Shown here piece by piece: positions 23,394-34,776 of a stretch of 64,000 nucleotides of DNA. Position 1 is the stretch's first letter. Every line of letters starts with the position of its first letter. The notes below the pieces were generated by a model that was not told the DNA's origin, did not search any database, and saw only the letters and a list, made by a program, of their open reading frames with translations. This DNA comes from Mastigamoeba balamuthi (lineage: Eukaryota; Evosea; Mastigamoebida; Mastigamoebidae): the NCBI GenBank assembly GCA_902651635.1, contig CACRSC010000084.1, positions 1,362,324 to 1,426,323 of the forward strand, given 5' to 3'. The position numbers were made by a program, and so were the translations under genes.

Positions 23394-25221
23394 TCAGGGC
23401 AGGGCGAAGAGCTGGGTGAGGAACCAGGCGCCGCGGGAGCTGCGGTGGACGCCGACGCCGCAGTGGGAGCACCTGCAGAGGAGGTTCCTGCGGTGGACGC
23501 CGACGCCGCAGTGGGAGCACCTGCAGAGGAGGTTCCTGCGGTGGCCAGGCGAGTCGACCCAGCCGTCGACGGCCACGCGGGCAGCGTCGCCAAAGCCCTC
23601 GTTCATCGCCACGTTCTCGGCGCTGCTCCGCGACGCGAACGGGAAGCGCCGCACGCGGTCCCCGAACCCCGCGTGCCCGAACTGCACGCGGCCCTCAGCC
23701 ATGTCTGCGGGTGGCGGCTCTCTGTCAGCTGCGCTGTCCAGTTGCCCCTGGCTGCACTTCGCTGCATCCGCAACTCGCATTCACAATCTTGGCATTGCAC
23801 GTCATTCAGTCCCAGCTGGGGCCGAGCAATTCGATCCAGCAAATGCTGTTTCAATCCTATGTGAACTGTTCGGCAAAAACCAAGGCAAAGCAAAAACCGA
23901 GCTAGTTCGTTCAGAGACTGAGGATTAGCCTGAATGCTCAAGTGCAAATATGGGTAGGGAGGGGTACCCTCACCTATGAACATTCAGCTTCTCAATGTGT
24001 GGCACAGCGGCACAGCGGAGGGGAGTTTTTCACGTCAAGGCGCCAACTAAACTGAGAAGAAACCAACAGAGACAAGACACAAGAGAGCAGTCCCCAAAGG
24101 CGCTGAGTGCCCACGTGCCTTTGCTGTGCCCCCTGCCGATGTCTGCGAGTGGCTGGCTCCAGCGCAGGTCGGGCAGCCCGTTCCTCCTCCGGAACTCGTT
24201 GGTCAGCTGCAGCGCCCTCTGTGTTCGAACGCCCCCGTGTCAGAGGTCAGAGCTAGAACGGGCATCTCTCCCTCCTTGCGGGGCAGGCCGTGCGTGCCTT
24301 GCCGATCTCGTCGGGGTCGTTGAGGTGCGCCAGCGTGTGCACGAACCCGCGCCTCTTCTTCGCCTCGGGCTGCGGCGGGCCCTCTGCCGCGCGCAGCTCC
24401 CGCTCCTTGCTAGCGCTCTCGAGGTCTGCCACCATCCACACCCTCTTGCGCGCCAGCCTGCCCGCCCGGCACAGCGTCAGCACATAAGAGCAGAGAGATA
24501 TAGAGAGAAAGAGCGAAGTGCTCGCACGCCGACTCACGCCACTGGGCTCCCCTGCGCCTGCGCACGTCCAGGAGCTGCGAGCTCTGGTCCAGCGAGGGCG
24601 CTGCTGCTGCTGCCGGGGGTGCGCCGGTGTGCCCGCGGCGCCTCTGGTCGGCCCAGCGCTGCTTCTGGAGCGCGCGGATGTCCGAGAGCTGCGCGTTGAG
24701 CGAAGTCTCCGCCGCCCGCTTGCGCTCCGCCTGCGCCTCCGCCCTGCGCTCCTCCGCCGCCGCCCTGCCGCCGCCCGCTGGCTGTGGCGCTGCTGGGACA
24801 GGGGCAGGGGCTGCCCTTGGAGGCTCGCCGTCCTCGAGGCCCATCGCCGAGGGCTCGAGCGAGACCATTTCGAGCGCTAGGTGCGCGCAAAGTCAATTGC
24901 AGAACGGCATCGCCTCTGAATTGCGGCGGCTACTCAAAAACGCAAAACGCCGGGGGCTTGGATGTTTGCCCCAGCAGGGTAAGTGCACTTCGCTGCACCT
25001 CCTCCTGCTCCCCCCTTGGGGGTGGGGGGGCGGTTACCTTCGCCCTGGGCGAGCGCAGGGGCGACGTCGAGGAAGTACTCGACCAGCGAGGCCGCAGGCG
25101 CCGTGGGCTCGTCGCAGAGGCGCCCGCGCACCTCGGCGCAGGTCACCCACGGCAGCACCTCGCGCACCTCCCGCACCACGTCGTCGCGGGAGTCGCCGAA
25201 CTCGCCGGGGGGCGCGTCCAT
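23394..25221 (-). CDS. cytosolic CAP-superfamily protein with CUE/UBA-like N-terminus
   Basis: Five exons (25221-25038, 24876-24543, 24457-24298, 24218-24119, 23704-23394) sum to 363 codons. The start is the ATG of MDAPPGEF. Residues 8-55 (DDVVREVREVLPWVTCAEVRG...ASLVEYFLD) resemble a three-helix CUE/UBA ubiquitin-binding fold; that is inference. A basic, Ala/Arg/Gln-rich coiled region follows (residues about 100-220). The C-terminal CAP domain has LTNEFRRRNGLPDLRW, DMAEGRVQFGHAG, SSAENVAM and DGWVDSPGHRRNLL, so the His/Glu/His cavity residues are present. There is no signal peptide, unlike most CAP proteins, which are secreted; GAPR-1 is a known intracellular case. Two introns (24219-24297 and 23705-24118) have GC donors, GCACGC and GCACGT, both required for frame and for the CAP alignment. 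A 48-bp unit is tandemly repeated near the C-terminus. Confidence 0.8.
23442..23537 (-). repeat. 48-bp in-frame tandem duplication in the CAP domain
   Basis: Two identical 48-bp units (23442-23489 and 23490-23537) each encode RRNLLCRCSHCGVGVH. The second copy inserts 16 residues between the GHRRNLL motif and the final strand of the CAP domain. Perfect identity points to a very recent event or an assembly slip. Confidence 0.92.
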
Positions 25222-26044
25222 CGCCGCGGGGCTCCCGGGGAATAATAACCGCACAGAACTGAGCGCGCAAATCAAAGTGCCCTAGACAACTGAATCTCGC
25301 GAGATCGGCCGCAAAAGGGGCAGCGCAAGGGGCACCCGCCCGCTGGGGCCTCTGCTGCGGTCGGGGCGCGTGGGGGCAATTTCTCCCGCCTAACAGCGGC
25401 TTGGCGGGTGAGCAGGAAACGCACCGGCGGTGACCCCATAGCGAAGGTTCACATCCCCACAACCCACAGAGACCGACAGGGGAGGGGGAGAGAGTGAGCA
25501 CGCGGGTCACTGAGAGGGCGCAGGGAGCACGGGCCGTATCCCGCTGGGGGAAAAGCCCGATACACAGTATACACCCCCCGAGGGCGGGAGAGGGACGTCG
25601 TCTTTCCAGGAATATCCGCGGAGAAAGCCGTTGGGAAAACCGTCGGGATCGACAGTCATCTTGGGTAGGCGGAAACGACGTCGACGGCGTTCCCCGTTCC
25701 CGTTTGGGGGCTCTCCTCGACCCCGATGCCGCCGGGGGGAAGGGGGGGAGGAGAGAAGAAGGAAGATCGCACCGCGTCTTTGGCGGGTACATTTTTGTCC
25801 CGCATTTGCCCTGAGAACCGCGCAGTCCACAATTATATTTCGGTTGATATGCTGTGTGCACGTGTTGCGTGATGCCGGACCTCAGCGCTTTTCAACAGGA
25901 GAAAGGTGCAGTCTCTAAACTGCGCTGCAACCAACACAACACCCTGTGCGGGGTGCCTTCCAGCTTCACCCTCCCCCCTCTTGCAGAACTGCCCCCCTCC
26001 CTCCCGCCCTCGGCGCGGAACGAGAAAGAATCGCACCGACGAGA
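25222..26044. other. divergent intergenic region
   Basis: No gene is supported. The stretch has GC-rich, low-complexity blocks and a few AT-rich motifs such as AATCTCGCGAGATCGG at about 25290 and ATATTTCGGTTGATAT at about 25832. It should hold the promoters of the CAP gene and of the small plus-strand gene at 26045. Confidence 0.45.
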
Positions 26045-26521
26045 ATGAGCTCGACGCTGCGCCAGCGGAGCCTGAGCATGCCGACGCGGGCCACGCCGAC
26101 GGGCAGCAGCCCGCGCACGCCGCGGCTGCGGATGCCGTGCATGGCGTGGTTCGGGCCGACGCCCGCGGACGCGGTGGCCTCGGCGCCGTCGTCGTCGCGC
26201 GTCAACATGCCCGTCGAGATGGACGAGTCGTGCACGTTCATCCCCGTCAGCAGCGAGCAGCGGACCATCCCCGTGCTGCCGCAGCACGACCCCAACTCGC
26301 CGCCGTGCCAGCAGTGCTTCCAGCTCGACATGAACGTGCCGCCGTGCTCCATCGGCGGCGGGCACCTGCGCCGCACGAGCCGCGCGTCGTCCAGCCTGCC
26401 CAGGAGGGGCATCATCGTCGTCAGGGGCCACGACGACGTCCGCGGCAGCAGCGGCAGCGGCGCCAGCGCCAGCGACGACGCGCCGCCGTCGCTGCCGCCG
26501 AGGCTGCAGGCGGGGCTCTAG
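26045..26521 (+). CDS. small Ser/Arg-rich protein of unknown function
   Basis: A single open exon encodes 158 aa starting MSSTLRQRSLSMPTR. The N-terminus is basic and rich in S/T-P and R-x-x-S sites, which look like kinase targets. A middle part has paired cysteines (SPPCQQCF and PPCSIGG). A His/Val/Arg stretch and a Gly-Ser-Ala tail follow. GC-rich third positions match neighbouring genes, which supports coding. I recognise no family. It could be a single-exon gene or the visible exon of a longer one. Confidence 0.5.
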   Translation: MSSTLRQRSLSMPTRATPTGSSPRTPRLRMPCMAWFGPTPADAVASAPSSSRVNMPVEMDESCTFIPVSSEQRTIPVLPQHDPNSPPCQQCFQLDMNVPPCSIGGGHLRRTSRASSSLPRRGIIVVRGHDDVRGSSGSGASASDDAPPSLPPRLQAGL

Positions 26522-27288
26522 AGGAGCTTCTGTGGGCACGTGAGGCCATGTCCGAGCGACGGGGGAAGCTGACACGAGGTGCAGTCGAACCAGTGATCCC
26601 ATTCCGTCGCGCCCGGGTGGCCCGGCTGTCTGTTTATAAAGCTACCTACGAGGGAGAGACGCGCCACTACACACCCAACCCCACAGCACGCACGCTATTT
26701 ACAAAACCCACCGCCCCTCCACCAACACCGGCTAGACGCAAACCCTGAACGCCGAATATACCGCGGTTACTGGCGCCACACCCGTTCGTGCAACCACAAC
26801 GGCCTTCTTGAGGCTGCTGCTGCTGCAATGCCGTGTACGAAAACGCCCGGTTTATTTTTCAGAGCGGACTTACCGAAACCATCGAGAAAAAACACAACAA
26901 AACTCGGGCGCCCCGAAAAAGGCGTTTTTTGTCGCAGGTCCATCCGAAACGGGTGAGTCCTTTTGCCTGTGTCTTCCGGTGGATGGCTGGAGCGAGGACA
27001 TCCCGACAAGCGCCACAGGCAGAATTGCCGTCGCGACTGCAACTTACTCGCAAAAATGCACTGCGAAAATCATGCGGGTACCATTTTGCCCTTAGACATT
27101 ATTGAAATTCTCTTGGCGGGCCGGCGCAGCCACGACAGATCTTTAGACCCGTTTCGTATAGACTCCCGGGTGTTGCGGACTACTAGACACCCAAGGGCGG
27201 CACTGTGACACACTCGCGCTTCTCGTTTATCAGATTTCACACTCGAGATGTCTTTCGTGCACAGAAAAACGCTATCCTCGTATTTTGC
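26522..27288. other. intergenic region, convergent with the first MFS gene
   Basis: No coding signal. A TTTATAAAG box-like motif lies at about 26632-26640. The AT content rises towards 27100-27280, as expected of the 3' flank of the first MFS gene. Confidence 0.4.
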
Positions 27289-29160
27289 CTAATTGGAGCT
27301 CTTGGAGGCCTGGCGGCGCTTGGCGAGGTCCTCCCTGCCCTGGGGGAAGAACACCTGAGTCACCTTGGGCAGCACACAGCAGCAGATAACGCTGAGCGCG
27401 ATGATGCAGGTGAGGAAGATGAAGGCGTTCTCGAAGGCCTTGGGCAGGTAGAGCTTGCCCACGGGCGTCTCCATCTTGTTCTTGTTCAGCACCAGCGTCA
27501 CGAACACAGGGCCCAGCGACCCGCCCAGCATCTGCAGCAGGCAGTCCGCGCCCGAGATGGCGCCGAACACCCTCGGGGGCGAGATCTCCGAGACCATGTT
27601 CATCACCGAGATCATGGTCCCGCCCAGGCCGAAGCCGAAGAAGATGTTGAGCACGACGACCTGCGCCACCGTGTGGTGGTAGCGGATGTACAGCCCCACC
27701 GAGATCAGAGCACACACGCTGGTCCCGACCATGACGAGCGGGTAGCCGATGTAGCGCTTGAGCCCCACAACGACGAAGGCGGCGAGGAGGGAGACGAGGC
27801 CGAAGGGGAGCATGTAGGCGCCCACCTTCAGCATCCTCGTGGCGCCCACGTTGAGGAAGGGAGAAGAATAGAGATACGGCAGCATCTGGAAGAGGCTGAA
27901 CATGACGAGACCGATGAAGAACGAGACGAAGCTGAGCATGAGCTGGTCGCGCTTCATGAGGAGACGGACAGGGATGAGGGGCTTCTTCATGAGGAACTCG
28001 AACCCGATGAGCCCCAGGAGAAGGAGTGTGCCCACGATGGTGAGGGCGAGGGTCTCGGCCTTCTTCCAGCCGCGGGACTCGCTGAAGGTGAGGCCCATGA
28101 GGAGCGTGACAATGCCCACCGTCAGGATCGCGATGCCCGCAAAGTCAAACTCCTTCACGCTCTGGGGGCCCTCCTCCGCCTCCGCGGCCTCGGCCTTCTT
28201 GCCCGTCGTTGCGACCACCTTGGTGACGTTGTTTGTCGTGGCGGCGGGGGCAGGGGTCATCTCGACAGTCTTGGGGGCCTCGGGGTCGCTGCTGTGGGCG
28301 CCGTGGTGCGAGGCGGGCTTGCCGCCGGGCATGGTGACGATGAAGCAGATGGTGACGACGGCGATGATGGGGAAGGTGATCCAGAAGATGTTGTTCCACT
28401 TGGTCTTCTCGATGGCGCCGGCGCCGCCGATGAGGCCGATGCTCATGCCGAGGCAGAAGACGCCGCTGACGAGGGAGAGCATGAGGTCCTTGTACTGCTT
28501 GGGCAGGTACCCGTTGACGATGGTGTACCCCAGCTCCGCCGCTGCGTCGCCGAAGCCCTGGAGGGCGCGGCCGGCGATGAGGACGAAGATGTTGTTGCTG
28601 AGGGCCGCGATGACCTGGCCGGCCATGTAGATGCACATCGAGACCACCAGGACCCACTTGGGCCCGAAGATGTCCGACAGGCTCCCCGACACCGACACCC
28701 AGATCGCTGCGTGCACGCACAGACACAGGACGAGGTCAGGGCACATAAGCGCAGTCGGTGTGGTGCGTGGGACATGGGTTCAAAGATCTGTGCATGTGCG
28801 CGAAAATGCACCGGTGGACATCCGCAATAATCGGGGGATGGGCAATAAAGGCGCGCATTGCGGGGTGAGCTGGACGGGGAGCGCAGGAGGCGGACCTCCG
28901 GTGATGTTGTAGGCGCTGAGGATCCAGGGGATCCACTCCTCGTTGTCGGAGAACTGAATCTGCAGCTTGGGCAGGGCGGGCACGAGGCACATCTCAACGA
29001 ACATGACGCTGAAGGGGAACAGCACGATCCACACGCTCAGCAGCCCCAGCCGCAGCGTCATCTTCTCGGGCGGCGTCTCTGTCTTGGACGCCGGCGTCGA
29101 GGCCGTGGGGTCGACGACGCTGACGACCTGGTCGACGGTCACTTTTGCGGGGCACTCCAT
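27289..29160 (-). CDS. MFS transporter, DHA2-type (paralog 1 of 3)
   Basis: This is a proton-coupled MFS exporter of the 14-TM drug:H+ antiporter-2 class. Exons 29160-28896 and 28706-27289 sum to 561 codons (560 aa). The first exon holds a polar N-terminus of about 35 residues and TM1. The second opens with AIWVSVSGSLSDIFGPKW, the MFS motif A loop, and carries the remaining segments, with a charged, Ala/Thr-rich loop of about 60 residues after TM6. The 189-bp intron has donor GTCCGC. It is the first of three tandem copies on the same strand that differ mainly in the N-terminal tail and the central loop. The substrate cannot be read from sequence. The start at MECPAKV aligns with the starts of the other two copies. 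Confidence 0.9.
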
Positions 29161-29908
29161 CTTCTCTCGCACAGACAACTGAACTCAACTCACTGCTCTT
29201 CGCTTTCGATTTGATCTGAATTAGAAAAACCGGCGCGGGAGGTCGTGAGGTGGCGATGGAGGGTGACTCGCTCGGCTCCTGTGCACATGCTGTGCATTGG
29301 GGGCGGATGGGGGTGAAGAAGACATGTTTCTGCACCATCAATGCCGAATTCTGCGACAAGGTGCAGAGATGACCTCTCTGAACAGACACCCCGCTGCCCG
29401 AAATGACCATCTAACCAATTCGGATGTCAGGCTTAGTCACGACTCGCAGCTTTCGCGCTCTGTGGACGTTGGCCAGAGTAATTGGGAGGACCTGACGCGC
29501 CGTGTGCACCTGCTATGATCGCGTCTGCGTCCAAACTCTACTACGGAATGCCGAGCAGAAGTTCCAGCTACATGGAGACTTTGGCAACGTTGATGCGCCC
29601 CTCGGCCACAGCGTTGTGCTTGCCTTCTGCCCGCCTCTACGCATTTGCTGACCTTTCTGGAAGAACAGTGCCAAAAAAGGGGACATTTTTGCACTGAATC
29701 GTTTGGTTGGGTTTCACCGTCCAGAGTAAGTGCATTTTCGGCTATGTTTCACCACTGCTCATTCGGTGCAAGTTTCACTCCGACAGGGTGACATGATGTG
29801 CAACGTGCTCCAGCAGAACATTGCGAGCCTTGGGCAGAAAACAAACACAAGAAAACTTGGTCTTTGACGCAGGGGAAAAAACTAACTCGTGTTAATAATA
29901 TAGTGAGC
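29161..29908. other. intergenic region upstream of MFS paralog 1
   Basis: This gap holds the promoter of the first MFS gene and the 3' flank of the second. It contains the shared 17-bp element at 29349-29365. I see no gene. Confidence 0.5.
29349..29365 (-). promoter_or_regulatory. shared upstream element of MFS paralog 1
   Basis: The plus strand reads TTCTGCGACAAGGTGCA. The same 17 bases occur upstream of all three MFS paralogs, here 189-205 bp before the start codon. Confidence 0.6.
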
Positions 29909-31731
29909 CTAGTTGGAGCTCTGGGGGGTCTCGCGGCGCTTGGCGAGGTCCTCCCTGCCCTTCGCGAAGAACACCTGAGTCACCTTGGGCAGTGCACAGC
30001 AGCAGCACACGCAGAGCGCGATGATGCAGGTGAGGAAGATGAAGGCGTTCTCGAAGGCCTTGGGCAGGTAGAGCTTGCCCACGGGCGTCTCCATCTTGTT
30101 CTTGTTCAGCACCAGCGTCACGAACACAGGGCCCAGCGACCCGCCCAGCATCTGCAGCAGGCAGTCCGCGCCAGAGATGGCGCCGAACACCCTCGGAGGA
30201 GAGATCTCCGAGACCATGTTCATCAGAGAGATCAGGGTGCCTCCCAGGCCGAAGCCGAAGAAGATGTTGAGCACGACGACCTGCGCCACTGTGTTGTGGT
30301 ATCGGATGTACAGCCCCACCGATATCAGCGCGCACACAGTCGTCCCGACCATGACGAGCGGGTAGCCGATGTAGCGCTTGAGCCCCACGACGACGAAGGC
30401 GGCGAGCAGCGAGACGAGGCCGAAGGGGAGCATGTAGGCGCCCACCTTCAGCATCCTCGTGGCGCCCACGTTGAGGAAGGGGGACGTGTAGAGGTACGGC
30501 AGCATCTGGAACAGACTGAACATGACGATGCCCACGAAGAGAGAGACGAAACTGAGCATGAGCTGGTCGCGCTTCATGAGGAGGCGGACGGGGATGAGGG
30601 GCTTCTTCATGAGGAACTCGAACCCGATGAGGCCCAGGAGGAGCACGGCGCCCACGATGGTGAGGGCGAGGGTCTCGGCCTTCTTCCAGCCGCGGGACTC
30701 GCTGAAGGTGAGGCCCATGAGGAGCGTGACGATGCCCACCGTCAGGATCGCGATGCCCGCAAAGTCAAACTCCTTCACGCTCTTGGGGCCCTCCTCCGCC
30801 TCCGTCTCCTTGGTCGCGCTCGCCGTGGCATTGGCACCGGTAGTGGCGGGAACGGGGGCCATCTCGACCGTGTTCGGGGTCTCGGGGTCGTTGCTGGGCT
30901 TGGGCTGGTGCGCCGCCGGTCTGTGGTTGGGCATGGTGACGATGAAGCAGATGGTGACGACAGCGATGACGGGGAAGGTGATCCAGAAGATGTTGTTCCA
31001 CTTCATCTTCTCGATGGCCGCTGCGCCGCCGATGAGGCCGATGCTCATGCCGAGGCAGAAGACGCCGCTGACGAGGGAGAGCATGAGGTCCTTGTACTGC
31101 TTGGGCAGGTACCCGTTGACGATGGTGTACCCCAGCTCCGCCGCGGCGTCGCCGAAGCCCTGGAGGGCGCGGCCAGCGATGAGGACGAAGATGTTGTTGC
31201 TGAGGGCCGCGATGACCTGGCCGGCCATGTAGATGCACATCGAGATCACCAGCACCCACTTGGGCCCGAAGATGTCCGACAGGCTCCCCGACACCGACAC
31301 CCAGATCGCTGCGCGCAACTCAAGTCAGTACGGCCGTTTTCGCAGCTGCGCCGAGTGAGCATTTGGCCCGAGCTGCTGTGCGGCACCAGGTGTGGCGCAG
31401 CGCCTGCCAGAAAGCACGGGGCAGAGGGGAGGGGGAGCGCAGGAGACGGACCTCCGGTGATGTTGTAGGCGCTGAGGATCCAGGGGATCCACTCCTCGTT
31501 GTCGGAGAACTGGACCTGGAGCTTGGGAAGGGCGGGCACGAGGCACATCTCGACGAACATGACGCTGAAGGGGAACAGCACGATCCACACGCTCAGCAGC
31601 CCCAGCCGCAGCGTCATCTTCTCGGGCGCCTGCGGCCCCTCGCCCGCCGCCTCCGTCTTGGACGCCGGCGTCGTCTCGGGCTTGGCCACCACGACCACGT
31701 GGTCGATCGTCGTGCCAGTTGAGCTCTCCAT
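29909..31731 (-). CDS. MFS transporter, DHA2-type (paralog 2 of 3)
   Basis: Exons 31731-31452 and 31308-29909 sum to 560 codons (559 aa). The transmembrane part is nearly identical to paralog 1 (for example GSLSDIFGPKW, SPPRVFGAISGADCLLQMLGG). Differences cluster in the N-terminal tail (MESSTGTTIDHVVVV) and in the central loop (NHRPAAHQPKPSNDPE and following). The intron is in the same place and phase, 143 bp, with donor GTCCGC. Longer in-frame ORF extends upstream of MESSTG, but that methionine aligns with the sister starts. Near identity of the membrane parts suggests recent duplication or gene conversion, while tails and loops evolve faster. Confidence 0.9.
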
Positions 31732-32472
31732 CTCGCTCGCTCTCTCACACTCGGGATCACACAACGGTGGCTTGATAATAGTGAGGTGAAATCCAACGTG
31801 GGGCGCCGGGGTGGTTGTGGGGCGTGACTCGTTGGTACACGTGCACCTGCTTGCGCTCCGAGGCGCACGGCGATGCAGAAGACCTATTTCCGCACCAACG
31901 CAACCGGTTTCTGCGACAAGGTGCAGACCTCTTTCCAGCCGGACTCGGGAAATATCGATTCTGTTGCCCGAAAAAGAAAATTGCATCGGAAATCGGCATC
32001 AGGAGCTGTCCCCTGCGCGGCAGTCGCTCGGCGCAGGGCACTGGGTGTCGCAATGTGCACGCCAGCCCGGCAGCCAGAAGTCAGAGATCCGTCTGGCGCA
32101 GTCACCGTTACTGGTTCCGGCAGTGACGGTTTACCCAAAGTACGCCGCGGTTCCAAACCGGGAGGGCTGGCGAACCCCCACTGCGATTTCGTGCAGTCGC
32201 AGGCACGTGGCACGCTCAGTCGGACCCGCTAGGGCCGTTTGTGCCGAGCCTCGTCGTGCCGGAGCCGAGGGCTCGCAACCGCGATGCCTGTGCTCCCCAA
32301 TTGAACACTGCGATGAGCTCACAGCCGTGCCCCCTCGCATGGGTCGGTCACCGATAGGGCCGGTGACGTGCATTGAACTGCAAAGAGCATCAGCAACACC
32401 AAACGCAGTCGAGAGGCGAAATGCAAACACAAAACCAGAATTGTATATTAATGGACTGACTGCCTAGCTGGC
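31732..32472. other. intergenic region upstream of MFS paralog 2
   Basis: This gap holds the promoter of paralog 2, including the shared element at 31909-31925, and the 3' flank of paralog 3. No gene is supported. Confidence 0.5.
31909..31925 (-). promoter_or_regulatory. shared upstream element of MFS paralog 2
   Basis: The plus strand reads TTCTGCGACAAGGTGCA, 178-194 bp before the start codon of paralog 2. Weaker similarity to the paralog 1 flank extends about 35 bp further (AGAAGAC..., GCACCA). Confidence 0.6.
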
Positions 32473-34595
32473 CTACTTGGCGCTCACAGGGGCTTCACGG
32501 GCTTTGGCGAGGTCCTCCCTGCCCTGCCGGAAGAACACCTGAGTCACCTTGGGCAGCGCACAGCAGCAGCACACGCAGAGCGCGACGATGCAGGTGAGGA
32601 AGATGAAGGCGTCCTTGAAGGCCTTGGGCAGGTAGAGCTTGCCCATGGGCGTCTCCATCTTGTTGTTGTTCAGCACCAGCGTCACGAACACAGGGCCCAG
32701 CGACCCGCCGATCATCTGCAGCAGGCAGTCCGCGCCCGAGATGGCGCCGAACACCCTCGGGGGCGAGATCTCCGAGACCATGTTCATCAGAGAGATCAGC
32801 GTCGCGCCCAGGCCGAAGCCGAAGAAGATGTTGAGCACGACGACCTGCGCCACTGTGTTGTGGTACCGGGTGTAGACGGCGACGGCAGTCAGCGCGCACG
32901 ACATGGAGAGGACCATGACGAGCGGGTAGCCGATGTAGCGCTTGAGCCCCACGACGATGAAGGCGGCGAGCAGCGAGACGAGGCCGAAGGGGAGCATATA
33001 GGCGCCCACCTTCAGCATCCGCGTGGCCCTGATGCTGAAGAAGGGGGACGTGTAGAGGTACGGCAGCATCTGGAAGAGGCTGAACATCACGACGCCGAAG
33101 AGTATCGAGACGAAGCTGAGCATGAGCTGGTCGCGCTTCATGAGGAGGCGGACAGGGATGAGGGGCTTCTTCATGAGAAACTCGAACCCGATCAGACCCA
33201 GAAGGAGCACGGCGCCCACGATGGTGAGGGCGAGGGTCTCGGCCTTCTTCCAGCCGCGGGACTCGCTGAAGGTGAGGCCCATGAGGAGCGTGACGATGCC
33301 CACCGTCAGGATCAGGATGCCCGCAAAGTCAAACTCCTTAACGCTCCGGGGGCCCTCCTCCGCCTCGGGGGCCTTCTTGTTGGTCCCTTGCTTGGTGTTG
33401 TCGTTTGCCGTGGCCTGGACTTCGACCATCTCGACCGTCCTGGGCGTCTCCTCGAGGTTGCTGGGCTGGGCCGCCTGGTGGCGCTCCGCTGCCGGCCTGC
33501 CGCCGGGCATGGTGACGATGAAGCAGACAGTGACGACGGCGATGACGGGGAAGGTGATCCAGAAGATGTTGTTCCACTTCATCTTCTCGATGGCCGCTGC
33601 GCCGCCGATGAGGCCGATGCTCATGCCGAGGCAGAAGACGCCGCTGACGAGGGAGAGCATGAGGTCCTTGTACTGCTTGGGCAGGTACCCGTTGACGATG
33701 GTGTACCCCAGCTCCGCCGCTGCGTCGCCGAAGCCCTGGAGGGCGCGGCCGGCGATGAGGACGAAGATGTTGTTGCTGAGGGCCGCGATGACCTGGCCGG
33801 CCATGTAGATGCACATCGAGGCCACCAGCACCCACTTGGGCCCAAAGATGTCCGACAGGCTCCCCGAGGTCGACACCCAGATCGCTGCGTGCGGCGTAGC
33901 AACGCGGAGTCAGTCGCCGAGCGCAGCCATCAGACGCGCACAACCCGCCCGATAATCGAGTGCCCCAAGTGGCAAGCACTACGCGGAAAGCGGAGAAAGC
34001 GAACGTTGGCTGCCGAGTGCGCGTGTGCAATTGCCATAACCGACAACCATGCCTTCGTGTTGTTGCAGACAAAACCCCGCGCACTGCAGGAGCCCGCGCC
34101 AGAGACCCCGCGCACTCCGCGAGAGAGCAGCCACAGCGACCGCCCACCGGCGGCTCGGAGCAGACAGGCCCGAGGCCCTGCCCCTGCCCCGCCCGCAGCC
34201 CGGCGGCAGGCTACCAACAAGAGAGGCGAAAATAACCGACGCATACATGCACAGAGCCGTCGCTCGCAGGGGGCAGAGCAAAAGCAGGAGCGGAGGGGGA
34301 GGGGGAGCACTCGCCAGCAGTGATGTTGTAGGCGCTGAGGATCCAGGGGATCCACTCGGCGTTGTCGGCGAACTGCTCCTGGAGCGTGGGCAGGGCGGGC
34401 ACGAGGCACATCTCGACGAACATGACGCTGAAGGGGAACAGCACGATCCACACGCTCAGCAGCCCCAGCCGCAGCGTCATCCGCTCGGGCGCGGCCCCGG
34501 GGCCCCTCCGCCGTCCGGGCCGCTGCCTGGGGCTCGACGACAGTCACCACGCTGTCGACACTCACGTGAGTGTCCTTCTGCTGCTGCTGCTGCAT
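32473..34595 (-). CDS. MFS transporter, DHA2-type (paralog 3 of 3), with frame and splice oddities
   Basis: Exons 34595-34315 and 33884-32473 encode the third copy, with the same TM layout and motif A (GSLSDIFGPKW). Two things set it apart. The N-terminal tail (MQQQQQKDTHVSVDSVVTVVEP, homologous to the sister tails) is out of frame by one base with MTLRLGLLS, within the GC-only stretch at about 34485-34515. The exon sum is therefore one base over a multiple of three. The intron (33885-34314) begins GCGAGT, a GC donor, where both sisters have GTCCGC at the homologous place and phase. Translation could start at the downstream methionine MTLRLG, giving a protein without the tail. It may be a gene losing its tail, or the shift may be a sequencing error. 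Confidence 0.82.
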
Positions 34596-34776
34596 GGATC
34601 CGCGGGGTGGGGGTGTGTTGTGTGTTGTGTTGTGCCCCGGTGACTGGGCGGTGGTGTCACGAGTACCGGTACCGCTTCCTAGTCCGTCCCAACCCCGGAG
34701 GTTGCTGCGTTTGTGCCCCCTCCTCTGCTCCGAACTAACGTGCAGAAACGCGGGGTTCCTCGCAAACGTCAGCTGC

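Noticed and set aside
27205-34323. Plus-strand ORFs of about 480-560 aa across the MFS array
   Set aside because: They are mirror frames of the transporters, rich in Glu/Asp/His, and recur in all three copies only because the genes are duplicates.
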